The translations under genes were made by a program, and so were the position numbers. Source: Hyphomicrobiales bacterium (GTDB lineage: Bacteria; Pseudomonadota; Alphaproteobacteria; Rhizobiales; Xanthobacteraceae). From it: 64,000 nt of DNA. Shown piece after piece: positions 9,369 through 18,536 of this stretch; within the stretch, counting starts at the first letter, position 1; each line of letters opens with the position of its first letter. Below the pieces are notes generated by a model. That model did not search any database. It was given only the letters and a program-made list of their open reading frames with translations, and was not told where the DNA came from. Location of the stretch: the NCBI GenBank assembly GCA_013911975.1, contig JACESF010000014.1:1-64000 (forward strand). The letters run 5' to 3'.

Positions 9369-10401
9369 CGCCTCCCCGGATTTCGCTCCGGCCGAGCTGG
9401 AGCGCCTGTTCGCGTCCCTCGGGGCCTACGGCCACGTCCTCGTCGCCCTGTCGGGCGGCCCCGATTCCACCGCCCTTCTCCTGCTTGCCGCCCGCTGGCG
9501 CGCGGATCGCGGGTCCGGTCCGCGCCTGAGCGCGGCCACCGTGGACCATGGTCTGCGGCCCGGCGCGCGCGCGGAGGCGGAAGCGGCGGGCGCCCTGTGT
9601 GCACGTATCGGCCTGCCCCACGCCATCCTCCCCTGGACCGGGGAGAAGCCCGCCACCGGCCTGCAGGAGGCCGCCCGCGCGGCGCGCTACGACCTGCTTC
9701 TCGGCCATGCGCGGGAGACGGGCGCGGACGCGCTGGCGCTCGCCCACACGCTGGACGACCAGGCGGAGACCATCCTGTTCCGGCTCGCCCGGGGCTCGGG
9801 TCCCGCGGGGCTGATCGGCATGCGGGCGCGCAGCACGCGGGCGGGCACGGACCTGCTGCGCCCGCTGCTGGACGTGCCCAAGGCCCGGCTGGTGCACCAT
9901 CTGGACGGGCTTGGCGTTTCCTATGCCCGCGACCCTTCCAATCTCGACCTGCGCCAGGCCCGCCCGCGCCTGAGGGCGGTGGCGCCCGTGCTGGCCGCCG
10001 AGGGCCTGACGCCCGCCCGGCTGGCCCGGCTCGGCCTGCGCCTCGCCCGTGCGGACGCGGCCCTGCGGGTCCAGGCCGAGGCGGCGGGCGCGCGCTGCCT
10101 GCTGGAGCGCTCCGCCCACAGGGTGCGCCTCGATGCGGCGCGCCTGTTCGCGGAGCCGGAGGAAATCTCCCTGCGAATCCTGATGGAGGCCCTGGACGCC
10201 TTCGCCGGGGAAGGGGAGGTGGAACTGGCGAAAGCTGAGCGCCTGCATGGCCTTCTGGCCGAGGCTGCCCGCGCCGGCGGGCGGCGGACGGGGACCCTTG
10301 CCGGTGCCCTGGCGCGCGTGGAAAGCACCGTTCTGACGGTGACCCGGGCCCCGGAACGGAACAAAAAGGCCGCCCTGCTCGCGGCAAATTCAACCCGATA
10401 G
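9355..10401 (+). CDS. tilS: tRNA(Ile)-lysidine synthetase TilS
   Basis: TilS converts C34 of the CAU-anticodon tRNA-Ile to lysidine, which switches codon recognition from AUG to AUA. The 348-aa product has the PP-loop SGGPDST at 33-39 and the downstream LAHTLDDQAETILFRLARG block, both diagnostic. It starts at a GTG inside the end of cpoB, so translation is probably coupled. The C-terminal region is Ala/Arg-rich and less conserved, as is usual in alphaproteobacteria. Confidence 0.93.
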   Translation: MPAADASPDFAPAELERLFASLGAYGHVLVALSGGPDSTALLLLAARWRADRGSGPRLSAATVDHGLRPGARAEAEAAGALCARIGLPHAILPWTGEKPATGLQEAARAARYDLLLGHARETGADALALAHTLDDQAETILFRLARGSGPAGLIGMRARSTRAGTDLLRPLLDVPKARLVHHLDGLGVSYARDPSNLDLRQARPRLRAVAPVLAAEGLTPARLARLGLRLARADAALRVQAEAAGARCLLERSAHRVRLDAARLFAEPEEISLRILMEALDAFAGEGEVELAKAERLHGLLAEAARAGGRRTGTLAGALARVESTVLTVTRAPERNKKAALLAANSTR

Positions 10402-10413
10402 AGCCCCGCATCC

Positions 10414-10442
10414 TTGGCAAGGGAGGGAGGGCCACCTAGATT
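10414..10442 (+). promoter_or_regulatory. Candidate promoter for ftsH
   Basis: TTGGCA (10414-10419) and TAGATT (10437-10442) are separated by 17 bp and match the housekeeping -35 and -10 boxes at 5 of 6 and 4 of 6 positions. This would give a 5' leader of about 90 nt that contains GGTTAAACC (10493-10501). Confidence 0.5.
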
Positions 10443-10540
10443 AGGCGCGGACGCAACGGGAGCGAGCGTGTGCGAGGTGCGGCCTTTTGGCCGGTTAAAC
10501 CGCGCGCGGACGGGTCCGATGTGGTCCCCGTGAGGGATCA

Positions 10541-12466
<1,926 letters not shown>

Positions 12467-12530
12467 CGAAGGCCCGAGGCCGGACGGCACGGTCCTCCGC
12501 TGCCGTCCGCGCTTGCGCTGACCCTCACAA

Positions 12531-12569
12531 GACCCGCCCCGCCTCCCGGCGGGGCGGGTCTTTCATTTT
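12531..12569 (+). terminator. Strong rho-independent terminator after ftsH
   Basis: A perfect 13-bp stem (GACCCGCCCCGCC / GGCGGGGCGGGTC) with a TCCC loop is followed by TTTCATTTT. It closes the ruv-tol-ftsH block. Confidence 0.92.
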
Positions 12570-13179
12570 GAGGCCCCTGCGACGCGCCCTGCGCGGGACG
12601 GAACGACGATCCGCCCGTCCGGCTTCTTCGCCGGGCCAGGATGGATGTGCGTCTCAAATCAATGCGCCCGAGGACTTGTTCACCGCCCGGAAGGGCGCGC
12701 CTGCGGCTTCATCCGCCCGGATCGGGCTCCGGATGCCGACGCAGAGCGTTTCACGCCTTGCATCGAAGAACTCTGGGGCTTCGATGCAAGGCGATCGCAC
12801 CCTAAGGGGCAGGTCCGCCAGGAGTGGCGGCGCTTCCGCGCCCGAGTGGTCAATAACGATCGGGCGTTGCGCTGCAATGCAGCATCAACGCGATGCGTTC
12901 TTGTATCCGAACCTGTAATTCATCTTCCTGTCTTCAGGTATCGGGGGCGAGCATCCTCCAATGATCCCCGCCTTCCTCCTGCCGGGTCGTCGATATGATT
13001 CAGATGATCCACGCAATTGGCTGTCGCGGACAACAGGGATTGCGTTGGGTAAATGCCCTGCCGGACGGGTCTTCAACCAATGGGCCGCCGCCCCGCAAAG
13101 GTTGGTACGGCGAGTGTGCTTGAAGGCTCTTCGCCGGTGAGCTAAGGGTGCGCCTCGACCCCCGAGCCAGGTTTGCCGG
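12570..13179. other. 610-bp gene-free interval with hairpins
   Basis: I find no convincing gene here; the short open frames on both strands have no ribosome-binding site or recognisable motif. The interval contains three self-complementary elements in a row: a perfect 14-bp inverted repeat (12755-12792), a 6-bp hairpin CCGCCA-GGAG-TGGCGG (12815-12830) and an imperfect hairpin around GCTGCAATGCAGC (12864-12891). The right part looks less GC-rich than the flanking genes. It may hold the promoter of the glycosyltransferase gene, a small RNA, or remains of a lost gene. Confidence 0.5.
12755..12792. repeat. Perfect 14-bp inverted repeat
   Basis: The arms GCCTTGCATCGAAG and CTTCGATGCAAGGC are separated by a 10-nt spacer. 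No T-tract follows on either strand, so it is not a typical terminator. Confidence 0.8.
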
Positions 13180-16100
13180 ATGAGCGGTGTGAATCAGAAG
13201 CAGGACGTGCTGTATCGCCTCGGGATGGTTCATCCGCTGGTTCTGGGAGAGCCCGAGCGCCTCGGCGGCGACACCTCGGCGTGGCTCTCGCATGTGCCGT
13301 TCGCCTTCTGGCTGGCCCTGGTGCTGCGCCCGCGCCTGTTCGTGGAACTGGGCACCCATACGGGCGTCTCCTATTCCGCCTTCTGCCAGGCGTTTCGCAC
13401 GCTCGGCCATCCCGCCCGCGCCTTCGCCGTGGACACCTGGCAGGGCGACGAGCATGCCGGCCATTACAGCGAGACCGTCTTTCGCGAGCTGAACCTCTAT
13501 AACGAGGATCGCTACGCGGATTTCTCGCAATTGCTGAGATGCACCTTCGACGAGGCGGTGGAGCGGTTCGAGGACGGCTCCATCGATCTCCTGCATATCG
13601 ACGGGCTGCACACCTACGAAGCGGTGCGCCATGATTTCGAAAGCTGGCGCCCCAAGCTGACGCCGGACGCCGTGGTGCTGTTCCACGACACCCAGGTGCG
13701 CGAGCGCGGCTTCGGGGTATGGCGGCTGTTCGACGAGCTGCGCCAGCATTATGCGACCTTCGAGTTCCACCACGGCCATGGCCTGGGCGTGCTGGCCATG
13801 GGCAAGAAGGTGCCGCCCGGCCTCGAGGGCCTGCTCATGCCGCCCGGCCAGGTGCTGGACCCCGGCGCCGACGCCGCCATCCAGTCCTATTTCGCCACCA
13901 TCGGGACGAACCTGGTGCGGCGCGGCCTGCGCGAGGCGGAGCTGCTGCGCATCTCCCATGGTCTCGAAATCCGCCTGGAAGACGCCCAGCGGGACCTGCA
14001 TGCCCTGCGCGACGGCCCGCTGCGCGGCACGGGGGAGGCGCTGCGCGACGCGCCGTCCGCCCGCGAGCCGGTGACATCCGTCGGAAGCTCCCGCCCCCAG
14101 TCCGAGATCGTGGCGCGGCTGAGCGGAGAATTGGCGACCCAGCGTCGGCGGAATGCCGAGGAGGTCGCGGGTCTCTCGGAAGAGATCCAGGGCCTGAAGG
14201 CGCAGGTGGAAGCCGAGCATGAGCGCCGCACCCGCATCGCGGAGCTGGCCTCGGCGCGCATTTCCTGCGCCCGCCGCGGCTTCAAGGGCGCGGTCGGCGC
14301 CCTGCTGCGCCGCTACGGCTCCGGCCCGCTGATCGACCTGTGCGCCGTGCTCACGCGCTCCGGCCTCTTCAACCGGCGCTACTACATCTACAATTACAAG
14401 AACGACATGCTCCCGAACGTGGAGCCCGTCATGGACTATGTCCTGACCGGCGCCTTCGAGGGGCGCAACCCGAACCCCCTGTTCGACAGCCAGTATTACC
14501 TGCGCGCCAATCCGGACGTGAGCGCCAGCGGGATCAATCCGCTGCTCCATTACATCACGGTGGGCGAGGCCCAGGGGCGGCGGCCGAGCCCGGTCTTCGA
14601 TCCGCTGGAATACCGGGCCGCCCATCCCGAGCTGGGCTCCGAGGAGCTCGCCCTCGCGGACTATATCGAGAAGGCCCATCCCAGCCTGCCCATCAAGGGC
14701 GGCAGCCTGTTCACCCGCTTCTGGCGCCAATGGGTCGCCACCACGGTGCATCAGGAGGTGACGCGCCCCCTCCTGACCAAGGGCGGGTCACGGACCGCCT
14801 CCTCCAAATATCTCTGCAAGATCAGCTTCACGCCGTCCCCCGGCGCCCCGGCGGACCGGCCGGCCGACCGCAGCGGGACCTATGACTGGTCCATGGAGGC
14901 GGCCTACACCTATGTTCCACCGGCCCCGCCGCCGGACCTGGAGGCCCGCCTCGCGGGCCTTGCGCGCACGCCGCTCTTCTCCATCGTGGTGCCGCTCTAC
15001 AACACCCCGCCGGACCTCCTGTCCCGCCTCGTCGCCTCGGTTGAGGCCCAGTGGTACGGGAACTGGGAACTGGTGCTGGTGGACGATGCGAGCCCGAAGG
15101 ACGAGGTGCGTACGGCGCTGGCGGCGCTGGACGACCCGCGCATCGTCAAGCTGCTCCAGACGGAGAACAGCGGCATCGCGGGCGCCACCAATGCCGGCAT
15201 CGGCGCCGCGCGCGGCGACTTCATCGTGTTCCTGGACCATGATGACGAGCTGACCGAGGACTGCCTCTTCGAGCTGGCCCTGTGCGTGGACCGCGAGGAC
15301 GCGGACTTCATCTACAGCGACGAGGACAAGATCACGCCCGACGGGCATTTCGCGGAACCGTTCTTCAAGCCGGACTGGTCCCCCGACACGCTCATGAGCC
15401 TGAACTACACCTGCCATGTGAGCTGCATCCGCAAGAGCCTGCTGCTGCGCACCGGCCTGCTGCGCCCGGAATATGACGGTTCCCAGGACTGGGACCTGGT
15501 TCTGCGCGTGACGGAGCAGACCAAGCGGATCGCGCACATCCCCAAGGTGCTCTACCACTGGCGCATCATCCCCGGCTCCACCTCGGGCACCTACGACGCC
15601 AAGCCGGCGGCGCTGGTGGCGGCCAAGGAATTGCGGCTCGATGCCATGCGCCGGCGGAACGTGGGCGGCACGGTTGAGGATCTGGGGTCGGACAGCGCCT
15701 ATTCCCGGGTGCGCTATTACGTGTCCGGCACGCCGCTCATTTCCATCGTGATCCCGTCGAAGAACAATCCGGCGGTGCTGCGCAAGTGCCTGGACTCCAT
15801 CTTCGCCAAGACCCCCTATGAGCATTACGAGGTGGTGGTGGTGGACAACGGCTCCACGCAGGAGCCGGCGCTCGCCTATCTCGCGTCCCTCGCCGCCCAT
15901 CCGCGGGTGCGGATCGTGCCCCATGCCCATCCGTTCAACTTCTCCGAACTGTGCAATGTGGGCGCGCGCGGTGCGTCGGGCGAGATTCTCCTGTTCCTCA
16001 ACGACGACACCGAGGTGCTGAACGGCGACTGGCTGGAGCGCATGGCGGGCTATGCGCAGCTCGGCCATGTGGGGGCGGTGGGCGCCAAGCTGCTCTATCC

Positions 16101-16557
16101 CAATTCGCTGCGGGTGCAGCATGCGGGCGTGGTCAATATCGTGGCCGGGCCGAGCCATGCTTTCCTCGGCGTCGCCCGCAACGAACCCGGATATTTCGCC
16201 CGCACCCTGCTCGAATACAATTGGAGCGCGGTGACGGGCGCCTGCCTCATGGTGGAGCGGGTGAAGTTCGACCGCGTGGGCCGGTTCGATGAGAGCTTCC
16301 CCGTCGCCTATAATGACGTTGACCTCTGCTATCGCCTCATCGAGGCGGGGTATTTCAACGTTCTCTGTCCCGCCGTCGAGCTGCTGCACTACGAGTCGCT
16401 CAGCCGGGGCATCGACCATGTGAACCCGGAGAAGCGCGCGCGCCTGCGGCTGGACAAGCAGCGGCTCGATCTCGCGCATCCGGACTTCTATCTCAGGGAT
16501 CCGTTCTTTAACGAGAACCTTCATCCGAACGATGTAGGGTTCAAGCTTCAGGTATAG
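13180..16557 (+). CDS. Methyltransferase / tandem GT2 glycosyltransferase fusion
   Basis: This 1125-aa protein is probably a cytoplasmic enzyme of surface-polysaccharide synthesis. Residues about 20-210 form a class I SAM-dependent methyltransferase of the Methyltransf_24 type (LFVELGTHTGVSYSAFC near 53-69; HIDGLHTYEAV near 138). A coiled-coil stretch spans about 300-360. Residues about 400-510 carry FDSQYYLRANPDV-type repeats common in large glycosyltransferases. Two GT-A family 2 domains follow: one from about 598 (SIVVPLYNTPP, FLDHDDELTED) and one from about 851 (ISIVIPSKNNP, LNDDTEVL, AYNDVDLCYRLIEAG). The DxD-type acidic motifs are intact in both. No other polysaccharide genes lie nearby except possibly the next gene. 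The acceptor and sugar cannot be inferred. Confidence 0.85.
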   Translation: MSGVNQKQDVLYRLGMVHPLVLGEPERLGGDTSAWLSHVPFAFWLALVLRPRLFVELGTHTGVSYSAFCQAFRTLGHPARAFAVDTWQGDEHAGHYSETVFRELNLYNEDRYADFSQLLRCTFDEAVERFEDGSIDLLHIDGLHTYEAVRHDFESWRPKLTPDAVVLFHDTQVRERGFGVWRLFDELRQHYATFEFHHGHGLGVLAMGKKVPPGLEGLLMPPGQVLDPGADAAIQSYFATIGTNLVRRGLREAELLRISHGLEIRLEDAQRDLHALRDGPLRGTGEALRDAPSAREPVTSVGSSRPQSEIVARLSGELATQRRRNAEEVAGLSEEIQGLKAQVEAEHERRTRIAELASARISCARRGFKGAVGALLRRYGSGPLIDLCAVLTRSGLFNRRYYIYNYKNDMLPNVEPVMDYVLTGAFEGRNPNPLFDSQYYLRANPDVSASGINPLLHYITVGEAQGRRPSPVFDPLEYRAAHPELGSEELALADYIEKAHPSLPIKGGSLFTRFWRQWVATTVHQEVTRPLLTKGGSRTASSKYLCKISFTPSPGAPADRPADRSGTYDWSMEAAYTYVPPAPPPDLEARLAGLARTPLFSIVVPLYNTPPDLLSRLVASVEAQWYGNWELVLVDDASPKDEVRTALAALDDPRIVKLLQTENSGIAGATNAGIGAARGDFIVFLDHDDELTEDCLFELALCVDREDADFIYSDEDKITPDGHFAEPFFKPDWSPDTLMSLNYTCHVSCIRKSLLLRTGLLRPEYDGSQDWDLVLRVTEQTKRIAHIPKVLYHWRIIPGSTSGTYDAKPAALVAAKELRLDAMRRRNVGGTVEDLGSDSAYSRVRYYVSGTPLISIVIPSKNNPAVLRKCLDSIFAKTPYEHYEVVVVDNGSTQEPALAYLASLAAHPRVRIVPHAHPFNFSELCNVGARGASGEILLFLNDDTEVLNGDWLERMAGYAQLGHVGAVGAKLLYPNSLRVQHAGVVNIVAGPSHAFLGVARNEPGYFARTLLEYNWSAVTGACLMVERVKFDRVGRFDESFPVAYNDVDLCYRLIEAGYFNVLCPAVELLHYESLSRGIDHVNPEKRARLRLDKQRLDLAHPDFYLRDPFFNENLHPNDVGFKLQV

Positions 16558-16642
16558 GGCCGGGCGTGCCGGCTCACGGGGCCGCGCGACGGGTCTGGGA
16601 CGGTGGTTGCGGCCGTGGCAGGTAGTGAGAAGGTTGGGCGGG

Positions 16643-17596
16643 GTGACGAGCGAGACCGATCCGTTGTCTTCGGCGCGTGACTTGGGGCGGATGTGCTCCG
16701 GGCCGGCGCTCGCGGCGTACCTGCAATGGGTGCGCTCCGAGGTCGAGTGCTATTCCATCGACTTTGCGCTGTATATCGATCCCGCCTGCGGCTGGATCCG
16801 GCCGCTCTCGCAGGCCTTTCCCGCCGCCAACGCGCTTTGGATTCCGGGAACGGACGGCACGTTCCGCCTCGCGCAGCTTCCCCATTCCATGATCGAGGAG
16901 GGCCTCGCCACCCTCGCGGTTGGGTTCCACGGCCTGACCGCCAAGGATGTGTTCGCCCGGTTCGGCATGACGGCGCCCGCCGACCATGTGCTCGCGGACC
17001 TGGGCCTGACCGACGACAAGCGCTTCGGCTTCGGCCAGGAAGAGCTGACGCACCGCTTCATCCGCGCGTTCAAGTGGGAGTTCTTCCGGGTCGCCAACCG
17101 CTCCCGCGCCGAACTGTTCCGGTCGCTGGTGGGCGCCGGGGTCCGCCCGGGCATGCAGGTGGCCCTGGTGGGGATGGGCTGGACCGTCGATCTTCTGGAC
17201 AGCTGCGAGCGCCTGGTGCGCAGCATGCTGGACGTGAACGTCCACGGCTTCTGCTTTTACCTGACGGAAGCGGAGGAGCAGCGGGCGCGGGACGCGCGGT
17301 TCTTCTTCAAGAGCTTCATGGGGCAATCGGGCGGGACGTCCGCGTTCGCGGCGCGGCTCGCGAGCCAGCCGGACGTGCTGGAGGCCGCCTTGCTGCCCCC
17401 GGCCGCGCGCACCGGCGAGGCCGGGGAGGACGCCGTGTCCCTCGATGTGGCGGCGGGCATCGCGGACTATGCCGCCGCCCTTTCGGCGGAAGGCAGGCTC
17501 ACCGGATCGGCGGCGCCGCTTCTCGACCTGCTTCGCGCCGACACGGGCGCGCAGGCCCGGGCGCTCCTCGGCCTTCAGGAGGGCGGGCCCGCCTGA
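16643..17596 (+). CDS. Uncharacterised protein following the glycosyltransferase
   Basis: I do not recognise a clear family for this 317-aa soluble protein. The pattern around YIDPACGWIRPLSQAFP...ALWIPG and FRVANRSRAELF weakly recalls the region that follows the HAD domain in COG5610-type proteins of polysaccharide loci, but no HAD catalytic motif is present. The start is chosen as GTG at 16643 because AGAAGG lies 9 bp upstream; an in-frame TTG at 16607 lacks this. It follows the large glycosyltransferase in the same direction after 85 bp, so a shared role is possible but unproven. Confidence 0.6.
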   Translation: MTSETDPLSSARDLGRMCSGPALAAYLQWVRSEVECYSIDFALYIDPACGWIRPLSQAFPAANALWIPGTDGTFRLAQLPHSMIEEGLATLAVGFHGLTAKDVFARFGMTAPADHVLADLGLTDDKRFGFGQEELTHRFIRAFKWEFFRVANRSRAELFRSLVGAGVRPGMQVALVGMGWTVDLLDSCERLVRSMLDVNVHGFCFYLTEAEEQRARDARFFFKSFMGQSGGTSAFAARLASQPDVLEAALLPPAARTGEAGEDAVSLDVAAGIADYAAALSAEGRLTGSAAPLLDLLRADTGAQARALLGLQEGGPA

Positions 17597-17633
17597 AGGC
17601 GCGCCCGTTTCAGGCCGCGCGCGTCCCGTCCCT

Positions 17634-17912
17634 TCAGTGCAGGCCCACCGTCATGAGGTCGTTCTCGCTGGCATTGGCCAGCGCGGCCTCGCGGCTGTCC
17701 GTCAGCAGAATCGGCGTGCCGTCCGCGGCGTGCAGGGTAAACAGGGTCAGCCCCGGTGCGATGGCGGGCGCCTGGGGGAAGAGCTGCTGCACGTCCTCGG
17801 AGCGGATGGTCCGCACATAGGCGAGGTGGCCGCCGCCCAGCCCGGCGAGGGCCTCGGGGGTGATGGGGGTCCGGGCTTCGGTGCCGGAGGGGATTTCGGT
17901 CTTCGCGATCAT
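17634..17912 (-). CDS. DUF1150 family protein
   Basis: This small protein (92 aa from the chosen start) matches the alphaproteobacterial DUF1150 family, which is often found next to small heat-shock genes. It has no signal peptide or membrane segment. The motif YVRTIRSEDVQQLFP is the most characteristic part. The start at 17912 has AAAGGA 7 bp upstream; an ATG two codons earlier (17918) is possible. It lies 50 bp after hsp20 in the same direction and is probably co-transcribed with it. Its function is unknown. Confidence 0.8.
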   Translation of the reverse strand: MIAKTEIPSGTEARTPITPEALAGLGGGHLAYVRTIRSEDVQQLFPQAPAIAPGLTLFTLHAADGTPILLTDSREAALANASENDLMTVGLH

Positions 17913-17962
17913 CTTCATATCCTTTCTGTCCGCTAACGCGGCGCGCCACCCTTTCGGTTCCC

Positions 17963-18391
17963 TCACGAGAGGGAAACGATGTCGATGCGCCTGGCCTGCC
18001 GCGTGGGCTCGGGCCTCGCGAGGTCGATGGACAGAAGCCCGTTGCGCAGTTCCGCCCCGAGGACATTCATGCCCTCGGCGAGAACGAAGGTGCGCTGGAA
18101 CTGGCGGGCGGCGATGCCTCTATGGAGGAAGACCCGTTCGCCCTGGTCTTCGGCCTGGCGGCCGGAGATGGTCAGTTCCCGCTCTTCGAGCGTGATTTCA
18201 AGCTGCTGCTCGGTGAAACCGGCCACCGCGAGGGTGATGCGCAGCCGCAGCGGCGACCCGTCGGCGGGATCGATCCGCTCCACATTGTAGGGCGGGTATC
18301 CCTCGGACGCCTTGGTCACGCGGTCGAGGGCACGCTCGACCTCGTCGAACCCGAGAAGGAAGGGGTTCGACAGCGAAGAAATACGCGACAT
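17963..18391 (-). CDS. Small heat-shock protein, Hsp20/alpha-crystallin family
   Basis: Hsp20 proteins are ATP-independent holdases that bind unfolding proteins in the cytoplasm. The 142-aa product has a short N-terminal arm (MSRISSLSNPFLLGFDEVERAL), an alpha-crystallin domain (about 32-125, ending near ELRNGLLSIDL) and a C-terminal tail with RRIDI. It belongs to the rhizobial class A-like group by its N-terminus. The start at 18391 is fixed by AAGGA 9 bp upstream. A ROSE-type thermometer that covers this AAGGA, and an RpoH-like promoter, lie directly upstream, so heat control acts at two levels. Confidence 0.92.
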   Translation of the reverse strand: MSRISSLSNPFLLGFDEVERALDRVTKASEGYPPYNVERIDPADGSPLRLRITLAVAGFTEQQLEITLEERELTISGRQAEDQGERVFLHRGIAARQFQRTFVLAEGMNVLGAELRNGLLSIDLARPEPTRQARRIDIVSLS

Positions 18392-18396
18392 AAGCC

Positions 18397-18475
18397 AAAG
18401 TCCTTCATCAAGCGACTTTGCGGAACCGAAGCGGCGGTTTCGCCGCTCCATCGGGACCCTGTCCGGCATCCCGTT
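18397..18475 (-). promoter_or_regulatory. ROSE-type RNA thermometer in the hsp20 leader
   Basis: On the minus strand the leader folds into three successive hairpins. The last (18419-18397) reads AAAG-TCGCT-TGATGA-AGGA-CTTT: the flanks AAAG and CTTT pair, and UCGCU lies opposite the Shine-Dalgarno AGGA. This is the diagnostic U(U/C)GCU motif of rhizobial ROSE elements. A second hairpin has a 7-bp stem AGCGGCG/CGCCGCT (18447-18430), and a third a 5-bp stem CGGGA/TCCCG (18473-18452). At low temperature the ribosome site would be masked; heating would open it. Confidence 0.8.
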
Positions 18476-18483
18476 CCGTCTCG

Positions 18484-18512
18484 ATATGGGGAAGGCGCGG
18501 CCCCCGTACAAG
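18484..18512 (-). promoter_or_regulatory. RpoH (sigma-32)-type promoter of hsp20
   Basis: Minus-strand CTTGTAC (18512-18506), a 14-bp spacer and CCCCATAT (18491-18484) closely match the heat-shock sigma consensus. The predicted transcription start falls near 18476, exactly where the first ROSE hairpin begins. Confidence 0.7.
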
Positions 18513-18536
18513 GGCCCGGGCGAGCCGGAGCCTGCG

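Noticed and set aside
12645..12998. 117-codon open frame in the gene-free gap
   Set aside because: It has no ribosome-binding site, runs through the inverted repeats and shows no recognisable motif.
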